A stretch of DNA of 23,102 bases, from positions 1-23,102 of the forward strand of contig QANT01006025.1 of the NCBI GenBank assembly GCA_003254885.1, read 5' to 3'. Positions 1 to 10,300 of the stretch are shown here, piece by piece; position 1 is the stretch's first letter; each line of letters opens with the position of its first letter. The notes beneath the pieces are model-generated. The model did not search any database. It was not told the origin of the DNA and saw only the letters and a program-made list of their open reading frames with translations. Origin of the DNA: Purshia tridentata (lineage: Eukaryota > Streptophyta > Magnoliopsida > Rosales > Rosaceae). Made by a program: the position numbers and the translations under genes.

Positions 1-263
1 GAACCATCTAATTTTTTGGTTCCCATTGAAAGATCGTGCTTGAAAAAATTAGATTAATCGGAGACCATTTGGCCGTTGATTAAATAATCATAATTTCAAG
101 TGTTTATCGAAATATTTTGCTTGTTTATTTATTTGATCAAAGTTTAATAGCTTAAAGGTTTTCGATTTACTTAATTTTTTACAAGGATGATATTTGAATA
201 TAAACTTAAAAAATAAACATTAGGGATTATTTAAATACCCTCTAAAACAGGCTACCATGAGGA

Positions 264-285
264 ATCCCATAAATATGGGATCCCA
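264..285. promoter_or_regulatory. Inverted repeat just upstream of the TATA run (copy A)
   Basis: ATCCCATA-AA-TATGGGAT is a perfect 8-bp inverted repeat with a 2-nt spacer at 264-281. It overlaps a second perfect palindrome, TGGGATCCCA, at 276-285. The same structure is intact at 14002-14023 upstream of copy B although the surrounding promoter has diverged. No known factor is assigned; it could be a cis element or chance. Confidence 0.45.
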
Positions 286-296
286 CACTTGAAAGG

Positions 297-315
297 GCTT
301 TATATATATATATAT
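297..315 (+). promoter_or_regulatory. TATA-box run of OMT copy A
   Basis: After GGGCTT comes a run of about seven TA dinucleotides (301-315), some 80 bp before the ATG. This is a normal distance for a plant TATA box plus short leader. Copy B has one TA unit fewer (14039-14051), so this is a small repeat-length difference in the core promoter. Confidence 0.6.
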
Positions 316-392
316 GGTGCCTGAGAGACAAGCTAAGGAGAGCAATCACAGAACCAAAGCTAGCTATAGCAAGAACTAGAACAACCAAAAAC

Positions 393-1744
393 ATGGAAAA
401 CCAGGGAATTAGTTTAGAAAATTATATTTCATCTTGGCGTGTGGCAAATTCCATCACCATTCAAATGGTTCTAAGAGCCGCAATCGAGCTAAATGTGTTC
501 AATATCATTTCCAAATCGGGGCCTGGAGCTCAGCTCACTTCAGAAGAAATTGTTTCCAAAATTGCAACCACAAACCCAAATGCAGTGAAGAGTTTGGAGA
601 GAATATTAAGGTTTCTTAGTGTCCACTCCCTCCTATCCACATCTCTAAGGCCATGCCCAAAAGACAAGACAGTGCAAGAAAGGAGATATGGCCTAACAAA
701 CGACACACTTTGCTTGGTGCCAAATGAAAATGGATTTTCTTTATCCCCAATAGTAATGTTGGGGTCTGGAATGGAGCATGTGAAGAGCCTCCACATGCTG
801 AAAGACACAGTGCTTGAAGAGGGGTGCTTACCTTTCTATAAGGCCTATGGAGTGAACATGTATGAGCATATGTCCACCAGACCTGAGCTGGGTCGATTGT
901 TTCATGAGGCTATGGTCACTTCCTCTATCCTGTTTTTCGAGAAGGGGATTGAGGTTTATAAAGGTTTCCAAGAAGTGAAAGAATTGATGGATGTAGGGGG
1001 TGGCACTGGTTCTTGGCTTGCCAAAATTGTATCTATCCATCCCCACATCCATGGAATTAACTTCGATATGGCTAGTGTTGTTGCTCAGGCTCCTAACTAC
1101 AAAGGTATCTATCATCTCATGTACACTGAAATATATGATCGATCATTCGATCCATCCATTACTTTAATTATGTTTTCGGCGTTGATCGATATTGTACGTG
1201 TAACCAATATATACATGTGCAGGTGTGAAGCATGTTAGTGGAGATATGTTTCAGTCAATACCAAATGCACAAACAATTATGTTGAAGGTTGGTTAATTTA
1301 ATTAATTCGTTCTCGATCTTTTTCAATAAATCAAAATACCATATATAGTTCAAATATAAATAAAATTACACCAGCTAATAATTTGTATGCATGCATGCAG
1401 CTTAATTAGCTAATTAATCTATATGGTTGCAATTGCAGTGGGTGCTCCATAACTGGGATGATGATCAGTGCAAGAAGTTATTGAGAAACTGTTGGAAGGC
1501 ATTACCAAAAACTGGGAAGCTGATAGTAGTGGAATTTGCAATTCCAGAAGTGTTGGAGAATAATGCAGAATCATCCAACATAATATCATTAGACATCTTC
1601 ATGATGAATTATTATGGTGGTAAAGAACGAACCACAACTGAATTTTATAACCTCGCAAGAGCTGTCGGTTTTGTCGAAACAAAGCTTTGTCCAATTTCAC
1701 ATGGCTGTTATATTATTGAGTTTCTCAAGAATAAACTCCGGTGA
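393..1744 (+). CDS. Plant class II (COMT-like) O-methyltransferase, copy A; three exons, 360 aa
   Basis: SAM-dependent methyltransferase of the plant caffeate/flavonoid OMT family, expected to methylate a hydroxyl on a small phenolic-type substrate in the cytosol. Exons 393-1104, 1223-1287 and 1439-1744 join in frame across GT-AG introns (1105-1222 phase 1; 1288-1438 phase 0) and give 360 residues, the usual family length. Residues 1-~100 form the N-terminal dimerisation domain. The SAM site is DVGGGTG at 200-206 with acidic D225 (GINFD) and DMF at 245-247. H263 in the KWVLHNWDDDQC segment is the catalytic base equivalent, helped by E291 (VVEFAIP) and E322 (GGKERT). All key residues are present, so it looks functional. 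An intron-retained reading frame ends at 1238 and is not the product. Substrate cannot be told from sequence; anthranilate-type N-methylation in this family is not excluded. Confidence 0.9.
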
Positions 1745-1928
1745 TCGAGCAAGACATATGTACAACAAAACAGTCTAAATCAGTCTGATCTGATGATAAT
1801 AATAATAGCAATAATACAGTAATAATAATATTATTGCATATATGCGTATGCTTACGTATATTGTCCTTAGGTCTTTAATAATAAGTTTACTCTTTCGTGA
1901 TTTATATTATATGTACGTATGAATGAGA

Positions 1929-1934
1929 AATAAA
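1929..1934 (+). promoter_or_regulatory. Candidate polyadenylation hexamer of OMT copy A
   Basis: AATAAA lies 185 nt after the stop codon, a plausible 3' UTR length. In copy B the Helitron inserted between the second A and the T of this hexamer. Other AATAAT-type A-rich stretches at about 1795-1830 could also serve, so the assignment is tentative. Confidence 0.35.
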
Positions 1935-2110
1935 ACTTATTTCGGTTGGGCTATATTGTGATAAATTACATTGCACTCTTATTATTGTGATAGGATCAAT
2001 TATGTAATCTACAATTTCTAGCAATTAATATGTCTTCACTTTAATCAAATTATAATCATTTAATTAATTAACAGAGAAAGTGGCTGGCTAGTGGCCAAAA
2101 AAAAATAATA

Positions 2111-2170
2111 GAGGGGGTGGCTAAGGCCAGTGTGCCCCAATCCTTCCTTCCGTGTTCGAAGGTCACTACA
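2111..2170 (+). repeat. Possible tRNA-derived SINE fragment (copy A flank)
   Basis: GGTGGCTAAGGCCAG at 2116-2130 resembles a Pol III A box and GTGTTCGAAGGTC at 2152-2164 resembles a B box, about 35 bp apart, with a C/T-rich middle as in plant SINE heads. No full tRNA fold, tail or target duplication was recognised. The same sequence is at 20340-20400 after copy B, so it predates the duplication. It could be chance. Confidence 0.3.
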
Positions 2171-2645
2171 ACCAAAAAATTGTAACCATTTAATATTGTG
2201 TTCAAGTCTTTAAGTATATATACTAATTACTACATGCACCCCTATACTATACCAATTGAATCGCGTCTTTGAGTTACTATTGCAATAATAATATTTGTAC
2301 AATATTTTTATACCACATTTTTTATACTATTTTACGTGTTATCATTATATTAGAAACAATTTCAACTTTTCAAGCTAACTCCATGTATGTTGAGTCGTTG
2401 AGTCGGCAATAAAAAACAAGCTTGCCCAAACACCAAAGCAGTCCAAAATAATCCATAAATTGGTAAAGAGCACGAATAATCTATTGTAACAGTTAATATG
2501 GTGGGTAAATCATGTTTTCTTCACCATGACTCTCATAAGAATTAATGTAGAATTTATTGGTTCCCGTGGTTTGGTCTGTACCTAATTGCATTAATATGTT
2601 CTTTAACTTAACTATCTTGTGATTGTGTAACCATAAAAACTAGAC

Positions 2646-2696
2646 TACAATTACATTAATTTATTTTTAGGGTACAATTACATTAATTTATTTTTA
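2646..2696. repeat. 24-nt direct repeat present twice in copy A, once in copy B
   Basis: A 24-nt block starting TACAATTACATTAATT occurs at 2646-2669 and 2673-2696 (period 27). The matching place in the second copy (about 20871-20894) has it once, so this is a local tandem duplication in A or a loss in B. Confidence 0.7.
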
Positions 2697-3188
2697 CTTA
2701 TATAACCATAAATACTATAAATTGTATATTAAAAACTCATAATTCTTCCACAAAAAATGATTATAATTGCACTTTTACGGTCACTATATTAACTACACTG
2801 CAATTACACAAGAAAAAAATGATCGGAATGAGCGTTAGTTGAATTTTGCCGTGAATTTAAAGGGATTTTCTCCTTAAAAATTAGAAAAAAAAAAGTGTAG
2901 AAATTTTTTGACCGTGTGAAAAGGTTATCAATGACTTCTCAATAGTTTCAATTTGAAAAAAAAAAGGAAAAAGAACTCTTTCAGTAGTTTACCTTAGAAT
3001 CATTTTTCCAATTTCGAGTTAGGATAATTAATTGATGGTTCCATTTGATTCTAATAGTAAAATTATGATTTGGTAGTTTGGTATTTGGTAAGCGGTAATT
3101 AAGATTGTAAGAAAATGGTACAGAGTGGGAGGGCCCAAAAAAATCAACACGTGCACATACTCGTACAACTTACGTCTAGCTAGTCAGG

Positions 3189-3611
3189 TCCAGTTACTGC
3201 AGAAATTTAATTATGTCCTGCAGGCATGCATGCAGTGATGTAATGCATTTCCTAATTCTGATTCCTTGGCTCCTAATTAACCTCCAGTCATACAAATATG
3301 GTCCATGACTTCCAAAAGAAAACCAACCCAATAGCAAAAACAAAGAAAAAAAAAACACCATAATATTACTAACTACAACACAAGAAAACAACAAAAACAC
3401 TAAAACGCAGCATCGATCTGCAAGAGTAACAGGTGGGCAAGGCAAGCCATTCGTATTCAACACAAACTCCAAATAGATTGGAGGTCTATTGCCAAAACAA
3501 GATCAATTGGTGGCACCACCAATTAATATTAATTTTGACAAATGGTAGAGGTGGAGGGACCATATAGATAGAGGGAGTAGAGGGGGGGATCACAACTAGA
3601 AGCAAAGGCGC
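3189..3611. other. Segment present only in the copy A flank
   Basis: About 420 bp lies between GCTAGTCAGG (3188) and AAAAGAACTC (3612). In the second copy these two sequences are directly joined (about 21390). It holds TGCATGCATGCA-type palindromes (3221-3234), an A-rich stretch, and a minus-strand open frame at 3194-3472 that resembles no protein I know and is mostly hydrophobic low-complexity. No TIRs or target duplication were found. A deletion from copy B is as likely as an insertion into A. Confidence 0.6.
3505..3524. repeat. Perfect 9-bp inverted repeat
   Basis: AATTGGTGG-CA-CCACCAATT forms a perfect stem with a 2-nt spacer, inside the segment unique to the copy A flank. No function assigned. 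Confidence 0.6.
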
Positions 3612-3746
3612 AAAAGAACTCTTGTAGAAGCCTATTTTGTCTTTAATAGTTAATTGCTAGCTAGATTAATCTAGTCATAAAAAGAACTCTTGTAGAAGCC
3701 TATTTTGTCTTTAATAGTTAATTACTAGCTAGATTAATCTAGTCAT
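3612..3746. repeat. 68-bp tandem duplication
   Basis: A block from AAAAGAACTCTTG to CTAGTCAT occurs at 3612-3678 and 3680-3746 with period 68 and only one or two changes. The second-copy flank has a single version (about 21390-22060), itself split by the MITE at 21427-22027. Confidence 0.85.
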
Positions 3747-4190
3747 TATTTGTACACTACATAGTTGCTATCAATAGCCATTAGTTTCTATAGTCTCTAT
3801 CTAGAGTATAAGCATTAGTTCGGACCAACAAAAAAAAAAGACTATAGGCATTAGTTGTACACTATATAGTTGCTATCTAGATTCTCAACATTAGCTGTAC
3901 ATTCACTCAGTGGTCACGGTAAATTAATTAAGGAATGTGTTTTGTATGAATTTGGAATACATTTTTCACGTGATGCATGGTACAAAAATTCACCTAATTA
4001 AATCACAAAAGAGTAAATTACAAACAAAATTATGTTTATTTAGGACTTAAAAATATAAGTTGATAATGGTCCAAGATAATCCGTAAAACCCGGCCAACTT
4101 TTTTGAATATCATAAATAGGAAACCCCTAGCTAAACTCTAAGCATTAAATCCCTAAATCGTAGAGTACGTCCAGTCACATTTTTATTTAA

Positions 4191-4366
4191 TTTTTTAAAC
4201 TTGTATTTTCCTTTTTTGTGTATAGACTTTTTAATAACTTTTATATATCATGTATATATTAAGCCATGGCCCATGATATATAAGTAAGTGCCCAAGAGCC
4301 AAGCTAAGCAGAGCCATAAAAGAGCCGAAGGGGATAGCTAGCTAGAACTAGAAACAACCCAAAAAC
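4191..4366 (+). promoter_or_regulatory. Remnant promoter and leader of the third OMT copy
   Basis: A TATATAAG motif at about 4276-4283 is followed by a leader (AGAGCCAAGCTAAGCAGAGC) closely related to that of copies A and B, ending in AAAAACATGG around the ATG at 4367. Further upstream the sequence does not match the A/B promoters, so this copy has its own or a replaced upstream region. Confidence 0.55.
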
Positions 4367-4660
4367 ATGGAAACCCAAACAAGTTTTGAAAACTATATCT
4401 CAGCTTGGGGTTTGGCAAATTCCATCACCATTCAAATGGCTCTGAGAGCTGCAATTGAGCTAAATGTGTTCAATATCATTGCCAAGTCAGGGCCTGGGGC
4501 TCATCTCACCTCAAAAGAAATTGTTTCACAAATTCCAACCACAAACCCAAATGCAGTTGGGAGTTTGGAGAGAATATTAAGATTTCTTAGTGTCCACTCC
4601 CTCCTATCCACATTTCTAAGGCCAAACCCAAATGACAAGATAATGCAAGAAAGGAGTTAG
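4367..4660 (+). pseudogene. Third OMT copy, truncated to the first 97 codons
   Basis: The frame encodes residues 1-97 of the same OMT, from METQTSFENYISAWG to MQER, clearly more diverged from A and B than they are from each other. OMT homology stops abruptly at AAGGAG (4656); the next codons give Ser and a TAG. Only the N-terminal dimerisation part remains: the SAM site and catalytic residues are absent and I find no further OMT sequence before the MULE. It cannot be an active methyltransferase. A short protein that pairs with full-length OMT subunits is a remote possibility; a relic is much more likely. Confidence 0.9.
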
Positions 4661-5247
4661 CACCCTACCTATAAACCTAAAACCCAATTTAATTTTCTAG
4701 AGGCAAAAGTTTTCTCTTTGATACGATGTATTAAACTAAGCTACATTATATTATAGGACTTTATAAGTACTTACAGTCATAAAACACACCGGGCTAGGCC
4801 TAGAAACGTGGAACAACCTAACACATGGAAAAGAAAAAGCTGATTATCAAAAGTATTGTACTTGATTAATTTCACTAATTTACCGCAAGATTAATAAATG
4901 AAGTTTGAAAAATAGTGCCGCTCTTCTCAAAAAAAAAAAAAAAGTCTGAAAAATAGAAGAAAATTGTCTGGCTGGAATTGCCAACACATCTGTCTTGATT
5001 ATTAATTAGCACCCTACGTACCTATACACTAAACACCCAATTTCATTTTAGTCCTTTGGGCTAGTCAAAGCAGTGACTACTGAGGGTGAGTAGAGTAAGG
5101 TTAGGATTATACTAATTAAGTTCAAGATTTTATTCTCTTTAATGTAATTAAAAAAACACTTCAATTTAATCTTCTAGATCGAGGCCATAGTTATGTAATC
5201 CTAAACCCTTTTTCTTTTCTCGTCTGGAACTTTTAATATATATTATA
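4657..5247. other. Noncoding stretch with a 45-bp imperfect direct repeat
   Basis: No gene seen. Two related blocks starting TTAGCACCCTAC occur at 4657-4700 and 5006-5051, each continuing with a CTATA-CTAAA-ACCCAATTT-ATTTT pattern. The first begins exactly where OMT homology ends, so the break in the gene and this repeat may share an origin. A homopolymer A run is at about 4929-4943. Confidence 0.6.
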
Positions 5248-5592
5248 GGGTAAACTGCAATTTAGTACCTCAGGTTTGGGTCAAATTGCAAGTCGGTACC
5301 CCTAGTTTTTTTTTGAATTTTTTGGTACCCCAACTTATTTTTTTGGCAAATACGTACCTCCGTCAACTCCCCTGTCAGAAGCTCCGTTAAACGCTGACTT
5401 GGGGCTGACTTGGAGCTGACTTGGCGCACCACTGGACGCCAGATGTCTAGCCCAAATTGCTTCCCGCCCTATCAAGCCACGTCAGCGTTGAATGTACTTC
5501 TTCCCCCCAATAATTTGCGCCACCTGGACTGCCACATCAGTTTAAAAACAGCAAACAATTCAAATAAAAAACCTGCAACGGAAAAGGAATTA
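5248..5592 (+). repeat. Left TIR of the MULE
   Basis: 345 bp, inverted relative to 11056-11401 with roughly 16 mismatches and 1-bp indels. The pair contains parallel open frames (5410 on plus, 11238 on minus) that are by-products of the repeat, not genes. Confidence 0.93.
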
Positions 5593-5847
5593 AAGTCTCC
5601 CAATTTCAAAAAAAGAAACCCAACCATATTCTCAGGAAATCGAAAAAATCCTCAGTAATCCCAACCGTGTTTGTTCTTCATTTTCTGAAGATTTTGCAGA
5701 TCTGAAATCCCAACTCCCTCTCGAAATCACTACCCCCGAAATCCCAAAAACCCACCCATATTTTCAGATCGAGACGAAACACACCAAACCAAAGACAAAA
5801 TAGTTTGAAATCCTGGAGTTGAAGGTTGCTTACCTATTCGAAGCCAA

Positions 5848-8800
5848 ATGGAGCGCAAATTACAGTTCATCCCGCGAGATAACAATAACCACGACATTCC
5901 CTATTATGGTAAGTAGTAAACCCCACTGTTTCTTTCTCGTAGTGTGGTTCTGTGTTGTAGTGAATGAGTTTTGGGGCTTTGTAGAGTGGGTTCTCTGTTG
6001 AAAACATATGGGTTTTGTGCACTTTATAAGATTTATGTGAATAAAGGCATGTTGTTGGGGACGGGTGAAATGACCATTTTATTTGTCTTGTATAGTGTTT
6101 GTTCTTGTCTGGTAGTGTATAAAAAAAGCAGTAAAGGAGAGTAAAGTAGTTTCAGTGAATCTACCTACTCGATAGTGTGGAATAAAGTAGTGAATAACTG
6201 TTTGTGGTCTAGGAAAGTGAGTGGGAAAATCTGCGGGAGTTGTCCTGTGGTCTTAGCCCCAAAGTGCATGTCCTGTGGTCCAAACCCCAATATTATAACA
6301 TGAACCCGAAAGTGCATGTGCGTTTCTTGTGGTTACAACATTAACCCCAATATTATAACCATTAGCATAATTTGTATTACTTTTTTCTTTTGATTTCTGT
6401 CGCTATTCCATATTTGCAATTGATAACATTTTTAATTAACATTATTATTGGTAATGCTGCAGCATCTGCTTCAAATTTCTCATGCTGTGTGGCTCATGGT
6501 GGTGAGATGGGAGCTAATGATTACATAGGTGGCAAGATTAAGTGGTTCGATTACCTTGACAGAGATTTTGTCAGCTTAACAACGATTGATGATATGGCAG
6601 AGAACCAGGGGTACAATGGCACGTTTGTGGAGTACTTCTATAAGGAGCCAGGTCAACCAATTTCTCAAGGGGTGAGAAGGATGCAGTGTGATGCCGATGT
6701 GCAGCATATGTGTGGGTTTATAACTGATGAAGAAACCACAATTCAATTGTTTTTTGCACAGTTAACCCCTGAAAAAGCATTGAAGAGGCACAAGGCATAT
6801 GTGGATTCTATATTTAAGCTGCCATGCACTGTGGTTATTGAGGACTTAGAAGACAACAATGGAAAACAACTGGTACTATATCAACCAGGGCATCAGAATT
6901 TAGAGGCTAGAGGTTCAAGTGAGGCCACTAATACTGAGTTTGGAGAAAGAGAGAATGCTGTGGGGACAAGTGAGTCTAACCCCACTAAGTTTGGAGAAAG
7001 AAAGACTGATGCTGTGGGGGGAAGTGAGGCCAACCCCACTGAGTTGAGAGAAAGAGACAGTGGATACTGGAGAGATAGAGACTGAAGTTGTGGGGGCAGG
7101 TGAGGCCAACCATGCTGACTTTGAAGATGTATTCAGTTGTATTAATGACTTAGGAGGCTGGAAGGATAATGAAGAACTAGAAGATATTGATGGAAACCAA
7201 CCTATTCAACCCGAGGTGGTAGTGGAGGACTTTTTTGATGAAGATTACCCTCCAGATGCAGATCACACTCAGTTTAGGAGGTTTTTTGATGATGCAGCAG
7301 AGCGTGAGGCAAGACCTCCAGTACCTGAAGGTGGAGGATTAAGTGAGGCAAGAGTTGCTCTAGCAAGTGATGGCAATGGGGCAACAATGGATGCCATGAA
7401 TGACTTGGGGGTCGATGAAATCCCAGATGTGGCAGAGGCATATGACTCAGATGCCCTATACAGTGTGCATGAGTCAGATAATGATGGAGAGGGGGGTAAA
7501 AGAAGATGGCTAGAGTTTAATCCTGAGAGTGATATGGCAGACCCAAATTTCCAGAAGGGGTTAGTGTTTAGTGATGCAGTGGTTTTCAGAAAGGCTGTGA
7601 GGAGGTATTCAATCCTACATGTATATGGGGGGATAAAGTTCAACAGGAATGCTTCGTTCAAGCTATGGGTAGTATGTGATAGTGGTTGTCCGTGGTTTAT
7701 GAGAGTGGGGAAAATGAATAATGAAGACTCAATTCAAATCAAGAAGATGTGTAAGACACATTGGTGTAACAGGATCCATGACAACAGAAATGTATCCACC
7801 AAGGCCATATGTGATGCATTCTTGGATAGGATCAAGATTAACTCTACTTGGCCACTTGAGTCATTCCAGCAGACTGTGGAGACAGAGTGGAATTGCAATG
7901 TGTCATATTGGCAGTGTTACAGGGCCTTTAGAATGGCCAAGAAGATCATTGAAGGTGCCTATGCCGAAAATATGCAAGACTTTGGGAATATTGTGAAGAA
8001 ATTAGAAGGACTAACCCTGGCAGCACATGTGTTGTACATTTGGATGAGGGGAAGTTCCAAAGGTTATACATGTGCTTGAGTGCTTGCAAGGAAGGCTTCA
8101 AGAGAGGATGTAGACCTCTGATTGGGTTGGATGGATGCCACTTGAAGGGCCCATATGGGGGTCAGCTTCTGTCTGCAGTTGGAGTGGATGCTAATGAAGA
8201 GACATAGGTGATTGCCTATGCATGTGTAGAGATGGAGAACAAAGCAGCTTGGAAGTGGTTCATTCAGTTATTGGTAGATGATGTGGGCATTGAAAACCAA
8301 CAGCACTGGACATTCATCTCTGACAAGCAAAAGGGATTAATTCCTGCTTGTGAAGAGCTTCTTTCAAATGTGTGCCATAGGTATTGTGTTAGGCACCTAT
8401 GGACCAACTTCAAACTTGTGCACAAAAAAAAAGCTTTAAAGGATGCATTGTGGAACTGTGCAAGGGCCACTACTAAGCCATATTTCCTGAGAGGTATGGA
8501 AGAGGTCAAGAGGTTGAGTGAATCTGCATGGCAGTGGTTGCTGCAAAGGCCTGCACATGAATAGAGTAAGTCTCACTTTTACACAGTCCCTAAGTGTGAC
8601 ATGTTGTTAAAAAACTTGTGTGAGAGCTTCAACTCTGTGATGCTCAATGCAAGGGGGAAGCCAATACTGACTATGATGGAGATGATTCGGACAATGCTGA
8701 TGAAGAGGATCCAAGTTAGGAGGGATAAGATGCAGACATGACATGGAACCATTTGTCCCAAGGTGCATAAGAAGTTGGAAAAGGCCAAGGAAGGTAGTGC

Positions 8801-9676
8801 TATTTGTACAACAGCTTGGAATGGAGGGAATATGTATCAAGTGGACTCTAGTGGGAGTGGCCAGTATATTGTTGATTTGGATTTACACACTTGTTCATGC
8901 AGAAAGTGGCAACTGACTAGAATTCCATGCACCCATGTCATTAGTGCATTAAGTTATCTAAGGCATAAGACAGTGGAGGATTTTGTGGCACCCTGCTATA
9001 CAAAAACCAAGTACCTTGAGTCATATACATGTCTGATAAATCCTGTGAATGGCATGAGCATGTGGCCTCCATCAAGTGCTGAGTACATACCAATTTCTCC
9101 CCCAGAGTACAATAGGCAACCTGGAAGACCTAGAATGAAAAGAAAGAAGTCAGTTGGTGAGACAACCGAAAGCCCAAATGAAGTGAATGAGGCACCAGAT
9201 GGAGAACCAGTAGTTGAGTCAATTGGTAGACACACTGGCACCTCCATCAAGTGTGGGCATTGTGGCCAGATAGGTCACAATACCAGGACTTGTCATAGGC
9301 ACAGGCCACCCAAACAAAGGAAAAGTAATAGGGCAACTGGAGAGGTCAGCTTAATCTATTTATAACATGAAACTGAATTTGGTATGCTTGAAATTATTAG
9401 AGGCTAATTGGTATGCTTAAAAGTATTTTAGGCTAGAGGAAGTGCAGCTGCTACTGCAAACAACAATGAACAGCTTAGTGGAAGTGCAGCTGCAAACAAC
9501 AATGAACAGCCACGTGCATCTCGAAGGGGCAGGAAAAAATCAAGTGGTCAGGTTGGTTTATTACCCTTTTGCATTGTGACCTTGTACAGAGTTGCCCATT
9601 GATCCTGCTTATGATGATTTATGTGATTTGTGATGATATGCAGGCTAGGAATGATGCACAGCCATCAAGCCAATGA
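5848..9676 (+). pseudogene. MuDR-type MULE transposase (PB1-like, MuDR N-terminal, MULE DDE, SWIM, CCHC), broken
   Basis: Cut-and-paste transposase. A likely first exon 5848-5908 (MERKLQFIPRDNNNHDIPYY) joins over a 554-bp GT-AG intron to 6463. Then follow a PB1-like N-terminal domain (HGGEM...YIGGKIKWFD, about 6465-6760), an acidic repeat linker, the MuDR N-terminal domain (about 7520-7780) and the MULE catalytic core. Candidate DDE residues are Asp 8130-8132 (LDGCHLKG), Asp 8322-8324 (ISDKQKG) and Glu 8622-8624 (CESFNS). A SWIM zinc finger (CSC...CTH, about 8880-8945) and a CCHC knuckle (CGHCGQIGHNTRTC, 9252-9294) follow, then probable exons 9432-9551 and 9644-9676. Lesions: frame change between 7045 and 7084, a 1-nt frame loss near 8003, and stops at 8205-8207, 8562-8564 and 8739-8741. 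The exact C-terminal end is uncertain. Confidence 0.88.
6912..7130 (+). repeat. Acidic ~54-bp coding tandem repeat in the transposase linker
   Basis: Three to four imperfect units encode a GSEANPTEFGERE-like motif. The third unit lacks a base relative to the others (GAGTTGAGAG versus AAGTTTGGAG), which fits the frame change between the two long open frames that meet here. Confidence 0.7.
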
Positions 9677-9884
9677 TCCCAAGCAGCAACCAACTCTGTG
9701 CCAGCACCTACACAGCCTTCCTAAGCAAGCACCAGTGGACCTAGGACAAGGACAAGGAAGAACTGACTTTGTGGGTTTGGAGATTGGTTTTGAGTTTTTT
9801 GGAAAGTTAGATTAGTATGTAGGTAGTTGATTTTGTGTAAATTTGGTTGGTTGAACATGGTGCTACTTTATTTTGTATACCTTG

Positions 9885-10075
9885 GACATTGCTTCAGGTA
9901 TAGGTATTTTGAAAGTTGGACATGGTTTTGGTAATTTGCTAGTGGACATGGTTTAGGTATATTTGTGATTTTGGACATGGTTTAGGTAGAATCAGTTGTT
10001 TAGTTTGTAAATGTTTGGACATGATACTGCTTAGGTATATTAGTAATGTTGGACAAAGTATATGTATTTTGGATT
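9885..10075. repeat. Imperfect TTGGACATGGTTTAGGTATA-type repeats
   Basis: About five irregularly spaced copies of a TGGACATGGTTTAGGTA-like phrase, just 3' of the transposase frame. Probably 3' UTR sequence. Confidence 0.6.
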
Positions 10076-10200
10076 GTTGGATAAATGTAAATTTTTAATT
10101 ATTATCATTTTGTTATTTTGAATTTTATTGGATTTATGATGATAAAAATTATTGAGCATTTTTAAATGAATTTTATTGGATTAGTGAATTATTTAAGAAC

Positions 10201-10300
10201 AATTTATGCACTCAAAACTCAAATAACAATGGACAATTATGCACTCAAAACTCAATTAACAACGGACAATTATGCACTTAAAACTCAATTAACAATAGAA
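10201..10300. repeat. Three copies of a 33-34-bp tandem repeat
   Basis: Units at 10201-10234, 10235-10267 and 10268-10299, each of the type AATTATGCACTCAAAACTCA followed by ATTAACAAYGGAC. They create a short open frame that I do not regard as a gene. Confidence 0.8.

Larger units (their letters stand above)
1..392 (+). promoter_or_regulatory. Promoter and 5' leader of OMT copy A
   Basis: AT-rich upstream region. It matches the region upstream of copy B (13738-14128) along its whole length, with clearly more mismatches and small indels than the exons show. The window starts inside this homology, so the left edge of the duplication is not seen. It contains an inverted repeat at 264-281, a TA run at 301-315 acting as probable TATA box, and a leader of roughly 60 nt rich in AGAGA/CAAAG before the ATG at 393. 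A related, older copy of the 1-200 part lies split at 11543-11648 and 13395-13500, so part of this may be a dispersed repeat rather than OMT-specific promoter. Confidence 0.7.
1745..4190. repeat. Duplicated 3' flank of OMT copy A
   Basis: Noncoding AT-rich DNA with no convincing gene. It matches 15481-15666 plus 20156-22465 downstream of copy B, once the Helitron, the MITE and a few indels are removed. Homology stops just after TTTTTATTTAATTTTT near 4190 (22465 in the second copy), which marks the right edge of the segmental duplication as seen here. Together with 1-1744 it makes a duplicated unit of at least 4.2 kb. Confidence 0.8.

Noticed and set aside
530..1115. Minus-strand open frames across OMT exon 1 (also 14266-14851)
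   Set aside because: They are antisense shadows of a conserved coding exon and change in step with it.
1105..1238. OMT reading frame ending at 1238 (and 14974) as a 281-residue protein
   Set aside because: This is read-through of intron 1; splicing at 1104/1223 restores the family sequence KGVKHVSGDMF.
3194..3472. Minus-strand 92-residue frame in the copy A flank
   Set aside because: Hydrophobic and homopolymer-driven, absent from copy B, no recognised relatives, no gene context.
4191..4260. Extension of the segmental duplication past 4190/22465 through a shared ATAGACTTTTTAA
   Set aside because: Only about 13 bp match, in AT-rich DNA at different offsets, and nothing aligns after it.
5410..5658. 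Open frame in the left MULE TIR and its twin at 10972-11238 on the minus strand
   Set aside because: They are identical because of the inverted repeat, lie in TIRs, and have no family resemblance.
6915..7661. Minus-strand frames opposite the transposase linker
   Set aside because: Low-complexity shadows of the acidic tandem repeat on the plus strand.
10201..10300. Tandem repeats considered as a CRISPR-like array
   Set aside because: Units are directly adjacent without unique spacers, in a plant transposon.
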